DNA of 64,000 bases, taken from positions 358,360,665 to 358,424,664 of the forward strand of contig NC_066579.1 in assembly GCF_024323335.1 (NCBI RefSeq), read 5' to 3'. The notes beneath the pieces are model-generated. The model did not search any database, was not told the origin of the DNA, and saw only the letters and a program-made list of their open reading frames with translations. Below, one piece after another: positions 1 through 12,006 of the stretch. The stretch's first letter is position 1. Every line of letters starts with the position of its first letter. The DNA comes from Lathyrus oleraceus (taxonomy: Eukaryota; Streptophyta; Magnoliopsida; Fabales; Fabaceae). Made by a program: the position numbers and the translations under genes.

Positions 1-17
1 ATATATATATATAATAT

Positions 18-51
<34 letters not shown>
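1..51. repeat. AT then AG microsatellite at window start
   Basis: A short AT run passes into a pure AG run. The same order (AT, then AG, then a conserved unique arm) is seen again at about 60722-60840, so this is part of a larger dispersed repeat and not an isolated simple repeat. Confidence 0.9.
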
Positions 52-54
<3 letters not shown>

Positions 55-115
55 AAAAAATAATACTAAGGAAAGACTATTAGATGATTTAATCGACATT
101 GGAAGAAAATTGAAC
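52..115 (+). repeat. Conserved arm bordering the left end of the mitochondrial insert
   Basis: This unique stretch follows the AG run and matches two arms at the other side of the mitochondrial block: 60532-60600 in inverted orientation and 60783-60835 in direct orientation. The shared core reads TTAGATGATTTAATCG followed by TTGGAAGAAAAT. The match ends near 115, where mitochondrial-type sequence begins, so this is the likely left junction. The nature of the repeat (MITE-like or a fragile AT palindrome) is not known. Confidence 0.7.
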
Positions 116-3100
116 AACTCCCTCGCTTTCAGAGATTATAACTCCTAAAGGAAGAAGTTCGCATTCGAAAGTGGATTCGCGAGTTCGAATACCAAGCTTC
201 TTTCATCATTCCCTTTAAGAAACCCTTTCAGGAGAAAGGATGGCACCGCCCCGACATAGAATGGAATTGATGAGGTTTACCCAGATCTTTATCTTCTATC
301 CATGAAGAGCTCGTGACTCTGCGCCCGCATAAGTGAAGGGAAATGCTAGTTTATTTATTTCCAGGTTCACCCGTGAAGGTAGAATGATTCTCGTTGCTTT
401 CCCCTTTCCTAATAGGTCAGGACCGCCCCTTTCTGAAGACTTGCATGCAAGTGAGGCGGAATGGGATTCATGCAGAGAGGCTAGAGTGCAATACTTGTAA
501 CGAGTCAAAGAGGAGACTGTGGCACTAACTTTCGGAATGCGCAGGGGAGAAATCCCAAAGCAAATGCAAAGAAGAAGCTCTTAGATGTTTATCCAGTCTG
601 GACAGCAAATCCTTTCGGTCAGCAAAAGAAAAGGAAAGGGTTTAGCGTAGCCCAAAATCCACTCTTCTTGATTGAATCCCTTGAGAAGCTGGTGTACCAA
701 TTGCAACAGTCTTAAGGCCATTAGTTGGAGTGCTAAGTGCTGTTTTGCCTATCTATTTTATTCTGCTACTTTTTTCCTACATCCAGTGTTACATCTAGAG
801 GTCCAGTCCCCTAGGTCATTTGATATCTCTAGTCTGAGTTCTGTTCAACAAGCCAGTTCTATTAGATCGCTTACAGTCTCCGTAGTGTCCAGTAGCTATC
901 TCTTTTTCTTACCGACAAGCGGCTTGAAAAAAAAGTGAAGATATCTCCATCCGGTGGGAGTTGCTATCCATATAGTTCAATGGAAGTTCTACTTGCAGCC
1001 ATTGAGAGTTCTCTTGCATCCGTTTTCCATCCAGCAGAGTAAGGGGTAAAAGGATCTGACGCAGGAGCTAAGGATCGACAGAAAGCTAGGGTTTTTCGTG
1101 CTTATCCCTTCTTATCCAGAACTTAGAAGTTAACGATATATCGCTTAAGGAGATATCTAGCCAAGTGATTCACCTGATCCAGACACGCCAATAGGCGGCT
1201 TTGAAGATAGTAAGTAAGAGTAGTGGTATTCTCATCAAAAGGATCAGTATGTTCGCAATCCAGTGATAAAGTGAAAAAAGGTGCTTTTTTTTGCGCATAT
1301 TCCCTAGTTAGGATATGCATATAATATTATGGGTTACAGTTTCTAATCTATAGGATTGATTCTGGCTTCTGTAGGACTACTAACTAGACTATTCTCTTCT
1401 CTCCGCTAAAAATGTAGGAAGGAATTATGTGTTGTGCAAAGGCTTTCTATGGGTAAGGCAAAGGTAGATGTAAGACTGCGATATGTGTTTGACCTTGGTA
1501 ATTCCTTTATTTACCTAGTGGGTCTAACTAGATTTTATGTCTAAGGAAGAGGAGAATCGCCCTAAAGAGCCTGCTTATATCGAAGGAGTCTCCGGTACTG
1601 ATTTTCTTGTTTTCGCTTCTGGGCTTAACCAAGCCAGGGCGAATAAGGGATGCATTCATTTTCATTGTGAGTGTAAACCCTTAAGAGCCATCGGCCATAA
1701 GACTTTGGGCATCAAGAGTGCTCCAGTAGCATTGGTGGAACAATCGAAAGACCATTATGAGGATTGGGAAAAACCTACATATGGAAGATGATATGCCACA
1801 AGAATCCCCCAAGATGACAACAGATTAAGACCTAGGATCAATGCCCCCAAAATAGTCCCTGAACTACTGCCTTCCAATTTTCATTCCCGGATCACAGAAG
1901 GCAGACTAATCAACCAGGCCTGGTCTTACCTAGGAAGGACACCTCTCCTATTTCAGTCATACCTCGTCCCAGAAGTAGAGAGGAGTCCATCTCAATCAAA
2001 AGGAAAAGAAAGATGTACTACCTTCACTCTTTCAGAACCTCTCCTACTAAGTCGTACACCTTTTGCCCAAATCCCTTCGCTATTGAGAAGATAGAGTCAG
2101 ACTTTCTTCGTAAGGAATCAGACTAAGAGGATTTCAATTCCATTTCCATAGAGCAGATCCAGTAAGACAGTATACTTTCGTGCTCTTTCTATCTATTTAC
2201 AATGACTGAGAGTCGCTCAAGCGAGTAGGCACGTATAGGGCAGCGCCTTCTACCTTCCTAAAATAGGAAAAGACCAGTCCTTCTACATCTCAAGGGCATA
2301 CCCTATAGACCTAGTCTATCGGCTATAGCTGCAGCTATGACTGACCAATAAATTGAAAGCTCTAACTAAAAAATAAGTCCCAGGGCTTATTCCCTTTTCA
2401 AGGTCTTGTAGCCAGACTGATCCAGTCATCTATATCTCGTTTCGCCCCTTTGGCTCTCTTGCTTAGTATCCCAGTCCAAGATCTTATTGAAAGAGCCACA
2501 ACTTATTCAAATTCAATAGCAAAGGATATTCACCCGGCTACTCAATCTTCTCTTTTTCACTTCTTTAAGGCCTCTTTCAAGCTAAGAAGACTCCTTTCAA
2601 GGTTATCCTTATTCTTATCTACAGATCGGAGTTGTTCACTTCTTTGTCAAAAGAGTGTATTCTTTTATTGCAGCTAATTACAAATCTCAATCAGTCTTGT
2701 CTGTACACCAATCCCAATGGGTAATTCGGCTCTTAAGCCTGGAACTCAATCAAAAATAAATTATCTTTTGTCGAAATAACCTCTCCCCCGCCCAATCTTT
2801 ACATTAGTGGGCGGACACCGCCCCAATCCTAAAATAGGAACGAATCTTTCAATTGCAGTCGACCACAAGATAAAGAAAGCGATTGAATCAAGCATTAGTA
2901 GTATCCCTCTTCCTTCGTTGTGGGTCCCCTTCCCTTAATTATTTATAATATCTCTTTGGCTATCAACTTAAAGAGTAAAGCGGTGGTAAGATATGGAGGT
3001 TTTTATTCCTCTTAGAGCTTTGAACTGACCGGCCTATGATCATTTAGGGGGAATTTATATAAATATCTGGTGCGCTTGTTTGTGTCCAATCCGGATGTGA

Positions 3101-4225
3101 AGTCCTTACTTGCAGCCCTAGGTAAGGCGCGGGTTTAGTCTTCCAAGTAAAGGTTACGAAGTAAATTGACTTATTTTGATGGACTTACTTTCTCGCCTTT
3201 CCCCAGTAACCTCTGTCTCACTTATTGACCTATAATCTGAGGTTAGACCAGTCAACTTACTCGAAGCTATAGTGGCAGCACCTTATTCCACTACGTATTC
3301 GTATGTCTGTTTCAAGTTAAACAAAGAAATTACTTAGATAAAAGAGTCAATCTTTCTTCTCATTTTTTTGAGTAGTTTGCTTGGATGGAATAAGCTACGC
3401 CCAATAGAGCTTAGCCTTGTGTAGGCCTAAATGGTCTCGTGAAGCCGGTCAACATTAGCCAACAAGTAGAAAAAACAAAAACAAAAACAACGAGAAGGTA
3501 GCGAGAGGGTAAGTGAAGTGAGAACTTGATTCAAAGAAGACTTTCGGTTTGTGTGTCTAGTCTTTTTCTCGCCCAGGTAAACCGAACCAGGGAATACCTT
3601 AATTTTTACTTTCTTAGAGTTCCTCCTTCCTTGCCTTGTCCAATAGGCTGCAGGATAAGCTTACAGAAGCTCGTGAAAATAGTCTTTCTATTGTGGTGAG
3701 CGGCATCATATATAAGATCCCGACTGCATTTAGGAGTTATCTTTCCCTGTAACTAAAAATTAAATAAGAGAAGAAAGTTGGCAGTGCAGGTTGGATCCTA
3801 GTGTAGATTCCAGTTGTCCCTGTTGAATGATCGAGTAGCTTCGACTTCACCTTTTATCGAAATTGGATTCGTCTTCAGTCTATCGTAGTTCAAGATCGAA
3901 AAGAATGCATTGGAAGGTCAACTCAAGCTACTTTGGTCAGTGCAATAGGATAGGAAGGAACTTTCTACGGTCAATGCGAATAGAAGTTAACTATAGTCAG
4001 TGCACAATGTCATATTTTATATTCTGTAAGTGTCAGTAACTTAGTGCATGTAAGGCTTGGAAGAAGAAAAGGAAAGAAGAACAACCGCGCTTGTCGTAAT
4101 AGATTGACTTTCATGCTGGAGCAAGAAGTAGCATGAAAGTTCCATTTTAGGGAAAGATTTTTGGACTAAGGGTACCATGATACTTTCTGTTTTGTCGAGC
4201 CCCTCTTTGGTCTCTGGTTTGATGG
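116..4225. other. Non-coding mitochondrial-type DNA
   Basis: No recognised gene on either strand. Open frames here are short (longest about 90 codons) and resemble no mitochondrial protein I know. Base composition is even, like the rest of the mitochondrial block. Confidence 0.55.
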
Positions 4226-4723
4226 TTGCACGTGCTAAAAATCCGGTACATTTCGTTTTGTTTCCCATCCCAGTCTTTCGCGACACTTCAGTTTTCACAT
4301 TTTTTAGTAATCTACCACTTATTAGGAAAATTCCAAATAGAGGGAAATACCTTTTTTTTTACTAGATTATTATTTAGTCTTGTTCTTTCACGAGGAATAA
4401 TGGAACTACGTTATGTCTTCATGGAAGACCTCGCTAGAGCTATGGCACAATTCTACCCCTCTTCATCTGGAGGAATGTCTGGGAGGTTCAATCAACCTCA
4501 TTCCCTAGAGGGGGCTCTGCCTGTATTTCACGAAAACCAAGATCAACCTGGTCCTTCAGCTTCAAAAGGGGAGGGTCGGGCTGTCCAAGATTTTAGCAGT
4601 GAATTGCATAATATTGAGTCATTACGCGAAGATAAGTCCCTAGATGTGAGCTACCGAAATGCCTTACTAAAGCAGGAATCCATTATAATTGAAATGAAAA
4701 AGTCCCTTTTACCGGGAAATTAA
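4226..4723 (+). CDS. Unassigned mitochondrial-type ORF (possibly chimeric)
   Basis: A 165-codon open frame. The first third is hydrophobic and aromatic-rich. From about residue 58 (MELRYVFMEDLARAMAQ) it becomes hydrophilic, with a Ser/Gly-rich stretch (YPSSSGG) and a charged C-terminus. The switch in character suggests a chimeric mitochondrial ORF of the kind common in angiosperms, and the second methionine at about 4400 is an equally good start. I do not recognise the protein. It lies about 360 bp upstream of rpl5 on the same strand. No evidence of expression from a nuclear location is visible. Confidence 0.3.
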   Translation: MHVLKIRYISFCFPSQSFATLQFSHFLVIYHLLGKFQIEGNTFFFTRLLFSLVLSRGIMELRYVFMEDLARAMAQFYPSSSGGMSGRFNQPHSLEGALPVFHENQDQPGPSASKGEGRAVQDFSSELHNIESLREDKSLDVSYRNALLKQESIIIEMKKSLLPGN

Positions 4724-5085
4724 ATAACAGATGAGGACATTTAGAGGGGAGTCGACTTCTATTTAACTGCCACCATGGGGCAGTCAGTTAATTATCGCCG
4801 AAAGAAGCTTTCATATATTCATAGGGATTTGACCGACCGTGGGTCGGCTAGTCCCTATTTTAATGCAATAATAAAAGAAATAGAATCCATGAATGGCCTT
4901 CTTTTTAGCATTCATGGATTGCTTTCCTCTTTTTTCTATCCATCCGAGTATTTTTGATAGCTTTTTCCCATGCATCCTTTCTGTTGGTCAACAACCAAGC
5001 ACATCTCTCTATAGTTATTCACTACTCCGTACAGGAAAGACTCTCTTTCTGTCTGGAGGGAATTTTTTTGTCTCAATCAATCACT

Positions 5086-5643
5086 ATGCTTCCACTCAAT
5101 TTTCATTACAAAGATGTATCACGTCAAGATCCGTTGCTCAAACTGAATCACGCCAACGTTATGGAAGTTCCTGGATCGTGTGGAATAAGATTAGTACCTA
5201 AGGCGCCCTATGATTTAATAATAATAAATGGAAAATTGGCTATGGAGATTCCGCACGGTCAAAAATTCATACAGACACAAAGGGGTTCGACAGGAAAGTC
5301 GTTTCGATCCAATCCATTCTTGGGGTCAAAAAAAGACAAAGGATATGTTAGTGACCTAGCACGACAAATCACTCTCTGAGGGCATGGGATGTCTAATTTT
5401 TCGGTCAGAATATCGACAGTAATGTCTCTGTTAGATTCTCTGGTCGAAATACGGGAAAACACCATTCATTTCTCGATGAAAACAGAGTTTTGCGAATTCT
5501 CCCCGGAACTGGAAGATCATTTCGAGATCTTCGAACATATTCGAGGGTTCAATGTTACTATTGTAACTTCGGCCAACACACAAGATGAGACTTTACCACC
5601 GTGGAGCGGCTTTTTGCAAAAAGATGAGGGAGAAACTCAGTAA
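5086..5643 (+). pseudogene. rpl5: Mitochondrial ribosomal protein L5 (rpl5), one internal stop
   Basis: Encodes large-subunit mitoribosomal protein uL5. The frame starts at the ATG of [16 protein letters not shown] and runs 185 codons, the usual plant mitochondrial length, to a TAA at 5641-5643. One in-frame TGA at 5377-5379 (after LARQITL, before [12 protein letters not shown]) breaks it. The family normally has an Arg codon there, so a CGA-to-TGA change is the simple explanation. Both halves stay in the same frame with good family likeness ([34 protein letters not shown]). rps14 begins four bases after the stop, the conserved angiosperm order rpl5-rps14-cob. Confidence 0.9.
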
Positions 5644-5646
5644 GAG

Positions 5647-5949
5647 ATGTCGGAGAAACGAAATATACGAGATCACAAACGCAGATTGCTCGCGGCTAAA
5701 TATGAATTGAGACAAAAGATTTATAAAGCCTTTTGTAAAGATTCCGATCTTCCTAGTGATATGCGGGACAAACTTCGTTATAAGTTGTCCAAGTTGCCAA
5801 GAAATAGTTCCTTTGCACAAGAAAGAAACCGATGTATTTCCATGGGTCGCTCTCGTTCCGTATATGAGTTCTTTAGAATTTCTCGCATCATTTTTCGTGG
5901 ATTAGCATCTCGAGGTCCTTTGATGGGCATAAAGAAATTGTCTTGGTAG
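5647..5949 (+). CDS. rps14: Mitochondrial ribosomal protein S14, open frame within the NUMT
   Basis: A full 100-codon rps14 (uS14m) from MSEKRNIRDHKRR to GPLMGIKKLSW, the normal mitochondrial length, with no stop or frameshift. The RNA-binding C-terminal region (YEFFRISRIIFRGLASRGPLMG) is conserved. In mitochondria the protein is part of the small-subunit head. Here it lies between a stop-bearing rpl5 and a broken cob in nuclear DNA, with no targeting peptide in front, so it is probably a non-functional copy that has escaped a disabling hit because it is short. Several residues differ from the usual plant sequence. Confidence 0.85.
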   Translation: MSEKRNIRDHKRRLLAAKYELRQKIYKAFCKDSDLPSDMRDKLRYKLSKLPRNSSFAQERNRCISMGRSRSVYEFFRISRIIFRGLASRGPLMGIKKLSW

Positions 5950-7167
5950 CAACCGCTAAACCCATAAAACAAGGGTTAGCTTCGAAGCTGGTCCACAAGC
6001 AAGGTAAGTAGGTCCATTACCGGCCGGCTCCGGACCGAAAAGACCTAACGGAGTAATCCCTTATCTCGGATCAGAGATGCTAACGAGGCAGGAATCGAAG
6101 GGGGGGACCTATCTACCGCCTGTGTCTATCTCCTGTCAAGTATGCTCCCCGGACATAAACTACGTACAGGGTAGTACTCTTGGATATAATATCACCACGT
6201 GAATGTAACATTAAGTTACGAATGTAACTCCCGAGGGGTCGACCACTATTCTAAATGAAGTAAGGCGGAGAACTGTTGTTCATTGGAGTGCTGGTGTGCG
6301 GGGGTTGTTCCCATCATTGAAGTCAGAGTGTGGGACTGAGCCTTCCGAATGATAAAGAAAAAAAAGTGCTTAGTTTCGTTGGAAAAACCAACGCAAATAT
6401 CATATTGACTTTATCTCGCCCAAATAGATATAAAAGGTTGAAGAGAGTTACTTTATGAAATTGTCTCCTTTCTAAAGCTGCGCAAGGCGGCCCCATCCCC
6501 TCTTTTCCCCCCTTTAATGAAAGACCCTCGCCCCCAAAAAATGGGATGAATTAAAAAAAAGCTTTTTGATGGATTTAGGGCGCAGCGAAACCAATTTATT
6601 TCAAGGCAAAAGGGGGACTTACTTGACTTTTCCTGACGCTGAGTCATCCTATTCAAATCAAATTTAGCTATGTTAATTGAACAGGAAATTTTTTCAGATG
6701 ATATGGACGGACCCTGGAGGAGAACCTCCAATTGCTTAGGGGTCGCACTCTGTCCCGTTTGGTGGACGAAATCTTCTCTCCTTTTAGAATTATTTCTCCC
6801 ACACACCTTTGCCCTCTTTCACCGAAGAGGAAATCAAAATCTTCCAAGCGGACAGAGACCTAAATTTCCATTAGATTCATTCCTAAGCTTGCTTTGTTGC
6901 AATAAGATGATCAAGAGTGCTGGGGAGAAGAGAAAGCGGTAAAAACCCCTCAGATTTGGTCACCGAGCAGTCGTCTGACTCTTCAGTAACCCAGGATGAC
7001 CCGACCCCTTCGACGCTCGCTTCTTTTGCTGTATACCCCCTTCATCCTTCGGAGGTGGAAGAAAGAAAAGGTACTATAAATAATTGATTCTTTATTCTTG
7101 TTAAGTAGGGCCCCATAATGAAAAAAGGTGGGGGAACCTGAGTTGTCACGATAGGAAAGATAAAAAA
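5950..7167. other. rps14-cob spacer, mitochondrial-type
   Basis: About 1.2 kb with no recognised gene. Its position between rps14 and cob fits the intergenic region of the conserved cluster. The open frames at 6453-6806 (minus) and 6670-6942 (plus) overlap each other and resemble nothing known. Confidence 0.6.
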
Positions 7168-8332
7168 ATAACTATAAGGAACCAACGATTATCTCTTCTA
7201 AAACAACCTATATCCTCCACACTTAATCAACATTTGATAGATTATCCAACCCCGAGCAATCTTAGTTATTGGTGGGGCTTCGGTTCATTAGCTGGTATTT
7301 GTTTAGTAATTCAGATAGTGACTGGCGTTTTTTTAGCTATGCATTACACACCTCATGTGGATCTAGCTTTCAACAGCGTAGAACATGTTATGAGAGATGT
7401 TGAAGGGGGCTGGTTGCTCCGTTATATGCATGCTAATAGGGCAAGTATGTTTCTCATTATGGTTCACCTTCATATTTTTCGTGGTCTATATCATGCGAGT
7501 CATAGCAGTTCTAGGGAATTTGTTCGGTGTCTCGGAGTTGTAATCTTCCTATTAATGATTGTGACAGCTTTTACAGGATACGTGCCACCTTAGGGTCAAA
7601 TGAGCTTTTGGGGAGCTAGAATAATTACAAGCTTAGCTAGCGCCATACCTGTAGTAGATAGTTACTTGGCTTTGGGGTGGTTTCTCCGCGGACAATGCCA
7701 CCTTAAATCGTTTTTTTAGTCTTCATTTACTCCCCTTTATTTTAGTAGGCATCGGTCTTCTTCATCTGGCCGCATTGCATCAATATGGATCAAATAATCC
7801 ATTGGGTGTACATTTAGAGATGGATCAAATTTCGTTTTACCCTTATTTTTATGTAAAGGATCTAGTAGGTTGGGTAGCTTTTGCTATCTTTTTTTCCATT
7901 TGGATTTTTTATGCTCCTAATGTTTTGGGGCATCCCGACAATTATATACCTGCTAATCCGATGCCCACCCCGCCTCATATTGTGCCGGAATGGTATTTCC
8001 TACCGATCCATGCCATTCTTCGTAGTATACCTGACAAATCGGGAGGTGTAGCCACAATAGCACCTGTTTTTATATGTCTGTTGGCTTTACCTTTTTTTAA
8101 AAGTATGTACGTGTGTAGTTCAAGTTTTCGCCCTATTCACCAAGGAATATTTTGGTTGCTTCTGGCGGATCACTTACTACTAGGTTGGATTGGATGTCAC
8201 CCTATTGAGGCACCATTTGTTACTATTGGACAAATTCCTCCTTTTGTGTTCTTCTTGTTCTTTTCCATAACGCCCATTCCGGGACGAGTTGGAAGAGGAA
8301 TTCCTAATTCTTACACGGATGAGACTGATTAG
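7168..8332 (+). pseudogene. cob: Apocytochrome b (cob) pseudogene
   Basis: Cytochrome b is the membrane core of complex III. The N-terminal frame begins at 7168, where the start codon is ATA, not ATG (followed by [12 protein letters not shown]), and continues through [11 protein letters not shown] (haem-ligand helix) and [10 protein letters not shown]. An in-frame TAG at 7591-7593 sits where the family has Trp (VPP-stop-GQMSFWGA). Near 7650 the sequence is about 8 bases shorter than expected from the conserved protein, which shifts frame. The last open part, 7775-8332, covers the C-terminal half: PEWYFLPIHAILRSIP and the ending GIPNSYTDETD. There are several independent breaks, so it is a dead copy. 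Confidence 0.93.
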
Positions 8333-11226
8333 TGAAAAATTATGACACCAATCATTTACGTATTACACCAAGAATTCATTGACAAGCGCATTAGTTTTAT
8401 AGTTGGCTATGTTGATATAGCTTAGATAGGGAAAATATATTACTAGGGTAGGGCTTCACTTTTAAAGCTGGGGGCTTTGTTCCCGAAACTCCCTTCCTCC
8501 TCCTCGTCCTTTGAAAGCTAGAACATTCGCATAGAGGAGTATCCTTATCACGCATGGTTTTCCACTGATGACAAAATGACCTTCTATCTTCTTCTAGGGA
8601 TTCCTACCCCTATATGGAGAGGGGACATTATTATTTGAGTATTATGCATGAATATGCTTTTGTGCCGGGAATATCTCATAGCGGGAAGGCCCAGAGATCA
8701 TAAAGAGATGGGAATGGAGGCCTTCCAGCCCAACATACTCCGGTGAATGGGTCGAGAGAGATAGAGAGGGGAGTGGGATACAGGAAGTATAGTGAATATT
8801 TGAGTGGCTATCCAACCATCCAATCGACTATGGAGGGTGGTTTCAGCAAGCGGGTAAACCGATGATGACTAGTCAAAACGTAGGCTGATCGTCGCTCATC
8901 CCTCGTGTTCTCTCCCGTGAAGTGATTAATACCTAAAATGGGCATGCAATCCCTATGGAAAAGCCAGTATTCCAATTGGAGTAAATTTCCACCCTCTGAT
9001 GATCCATTATACCCTTCTGTATAGCCAGAAAGGTATGGAATCCTATGGATGACTTGAAGTAGTTCTTCCACCCCCTCCTCTTTCACCTATCCCTTAACTC
9101 CCCAAGGGATTCCGTACAGCTATACAATCACGGTTAATCACTCGGAGGGAATAAAAGCAACCATATTCCATTTAGTCGGTAATGAATCAATATGCAAGGA
9201 AACTTTCTTCCATGGGAATGGCAAGTCTCGGACAGGCTCATATTGGTTGGGTATGCTCTTTCCATAGGCGACTTTCCTGAAGGTCTTCAAGGTGGATATG
9301 CTCTTTTTCGATGGTATTTCTGAGAAGAAGATTCATAATTAACTACAATTTTTGACGTCAGTTGTCCTAAAAAATATATTTATAGCGAGCAACACTACTA
9401 AAAATGACCGGGGGCTTCAACCAGATTTCGCCCTATGCATCGGGAATTGGATCAAGAGCAACTGCTTTTTAATTACACTTTTGGATTTGGCTCTCGAATT
9501 TACTATTGAAAAGGAAGGGATGTTGGGCGAGGTGATGGCTCTCTTTCAAGATATGCATCTCAAACCAAGTCTCCAACCGGAAATGTGGGGCCGCTCTTTC
9601 TGACATAGGAACTTACTCAAAATCGAAAGTCCGCCTAAGGGAGAGAGAAGACTATAAACAATAAATCTAGGAGGTTTGAAGATGCTCGAGCAAAGCGAAG
9701 AGGTTTTACCTAGCATTAGAAACTGAATCCATTGTTGCTTGTTGCTTGTTATCCCTTGATTTTAGTTAGGTATAACTCCTCTATTATCTCCTTGTTCTAA
9801 CCCTGTTGCTTCCTTTGCTTCGCCTGGAACTACCTTGCTAACACCTTCTTACAGTCTTGCTGAGCTTAGGAAGTTAAGTTGTAGGGATGAAAAACCTATA
9901 TTTAACTTACAAACAAAGGCTGAAAGCTGGTGTTTGCCAGTCACAAGAGAGCATTAGTGCTTCCCGTTAGTCTTATGAGGAGGAGAAACACGTAATGGGA
10001 ACGATATCGGAGCTTCAGGTTGGTACATTATACGCATTAAAACCTTAACTCTTATAACCTATATTTCCTTGTTATCCCTTGCTTTTAGCTCGGTATAACC
10101 CCTCTTCCTCTTGCATTTGCTTGTAATTCCTTGTTTCCCTCGTTCTTGTTTCTATCGTAGGTTTGGTAGTAGGTTCCAGCTTGCACATGCAGGATCCCCC
10201 CTTCGTCTTTCTTTTCTCCCGGCTATAGCGCGATAGAAACGCGAACAACTGATTCTCAAGCAGGGGATTCATCGAAAACAACCTATTTGTCTACTTGCTT
10301 TCAGTTTTGTTCCCGTCTCGATCTTAGCTTAAAGCTCTCAACCTATTCTTGCGCAAACAAAGTTCACTGCCTTAATTTAGGAGTGAAATAACCCGCTATG
10401 AGTAGAAGGGACTTTGTCGGGTATTCCTTCTTCTTGATAGCGTAGGGGCACATCGGTAAATACCGAGGAAAGAAGATAAGAAAATTTTATCCCACGCCCT
10501 GGTAGATAGTGTTCAGTGGAGGAAGGAAGCCAGGCATAGGCGTATCCGCCTTGGAAGTTTTAATGCCCAAAGATGGTCCTTCGACAAGCCCTTTGCTAAA
10601 GCTTCTATGGATTGCACCTTTAGAAAGGAAATAAGCATTTAGGACAATTTGACCAACCAAGGAAAAACGACACATTTCAATGTCTCGTAGGAAAGGAAAT
10701 CCGATCTATGAAAAAATTCCCTAAAGAAAAGTGTCGATTTGACTTTTTAGGAGTAAGTAAAAAAGGTCCCTCGAATGGAATAATAGCTTTTCCAGAGGAA
10801 GGTACTTATTATATTATAATAGTTGATAGTTGATGTAAGAGAAGAAGTTCTTGGTTTGGTTGAATTCAATCAAAAAAAGTACCATTTTCAATTGAATCCT
10901 GAATCCCTTATTCTATAAATTTACTAAGAGAAGAAATCACGTAAGTGATAGAAAGAATCATTCAGTAGGCTAATCTTGAAAGGTTTCCATTTTCGATTGA
11001 GAAAGCGGCATGCCCAAAGAGCTCTCCAATAAGTGCACCGAAAGGGGGCCGGAGATACGGTCAACCTGAGATCGGCTAAGATCGAAAAGCACTTGGTTTA
11101 CAGCCAAGCAACGACAAAGAAAAAAGAGTCCCATGTCTTTCTTGATTGGTAAACCCAACCAACAATTTACAACGAACCAGTCTTTCCTCTTGTTGGGGGG
11201 AGCAGTTAAAAAATGAACCAAAGCAA
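8333..11226. other. cob-cox2 interval, no recognised gene
   Basis: About 2.9 kb of mitochondrial-type DNA. Open frames of 60-92 codons occur on both strands, but none resembles a known mitochondrial protein, and I saw no convincing tRNA or rRNA. Confidence 0.55.
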
Positions 11227-12006
11227 ATGAAATTAGAATGGTTATTCCTCACGATTGCTCCTTGTGATGCAACAGAACCATGGCAATTAGGATTTCAAGA
11301 CGCAGCAACACCTATGATGCAAGGAATAATAGACTTACATCACGATATATTTTTCTTCCTCATTCTTATTTTGGTTTTCGTATCATGGATCTTGGTTCGT
11401 GCTTTATGGCATTTCCACAATCAAAAATATCCAATCCCGCAAAGGGTTGTTCATGGAACTACTATCGAGATTCTTCGGACCATATTTTCTAGTATCATCC
11501 CGATGTTCATTACTATACCATCATTTGCTCTGTTATACTCAATGGTCGAGGTAGTAGTAGATCCATCCATGACTATCAAAGCTATTGGACATCAATGGTA
11601 TCAGACTTATGAGTATTTAAACTATAACAGTTCGGATGAACAGTCACTCGCTTTTGACAGTTATACGATTCCAGAAGATGATCTAGAATTAGGTCAATCA
11701 CGTTTATTAGAAGTGAACAATAGAGTGGTTGTACCATCCAAAACTCATCTACGTATTATTGTAACACCTGCTTATGTACCTCATAGTTGGGTTGTACCTT
11801 CCTTAGGTGTCAAATGTGATGTTGTACCTGGTCGTTTAAATCAAATCTCTATTTTGGTACAATGAGAAGGGGTTTACTATGGTCAGTGCAGTGAGATTTG
11901 TGGAACTAATCATGCCTTTACGCCTATCGTCATAGAAGCTGTTCCTAGTAAAGATTATGGTTCTCGGGTATCCAATCAATTAATCCCATAAACAGGGGAA
12001 GCTTAA
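11227..12006 (+). pseudogene. cox2: Cytochrome c oxidase subunit 2 (cox2) pseudogene, intronless
   Basis: Cox2 carries the CuA centre that accepts electrons from cytochrome c. The frame from [15 protein letters not shown] to QTGEA-like end is 260 codons, the native length. Both transmembrane helices ([15 protein letters not shown] and [14 protein letters not shown]) and the copper motif CSEICGTNH are present. Breaks: TGA at 11863-11865 just before EGVYYGQC (family: Arg) and TAA at 11989-11991 near the end (family: Gln), both explained by C-to-T. Conserved positions have also drifted: HQWYWTYEY is now HQWYQTYEY. No intron is present at either usual plant cox2 site, as I recall for pea mitochondrial cox2. 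Confidence 0.93.

Noticed and set aside
155..180. GTTCGAAT, T-loop-like sequence
   Set aside because: The flanking bases do not form a T stem and no acceptor pairing is found.
1537..1791. 84-codon frame starting MSKEEENRPKEPAYIEG
   Set aside because: Well-formed but short, in decayed mitochondrial-type DNA, and resembling no protein I know.
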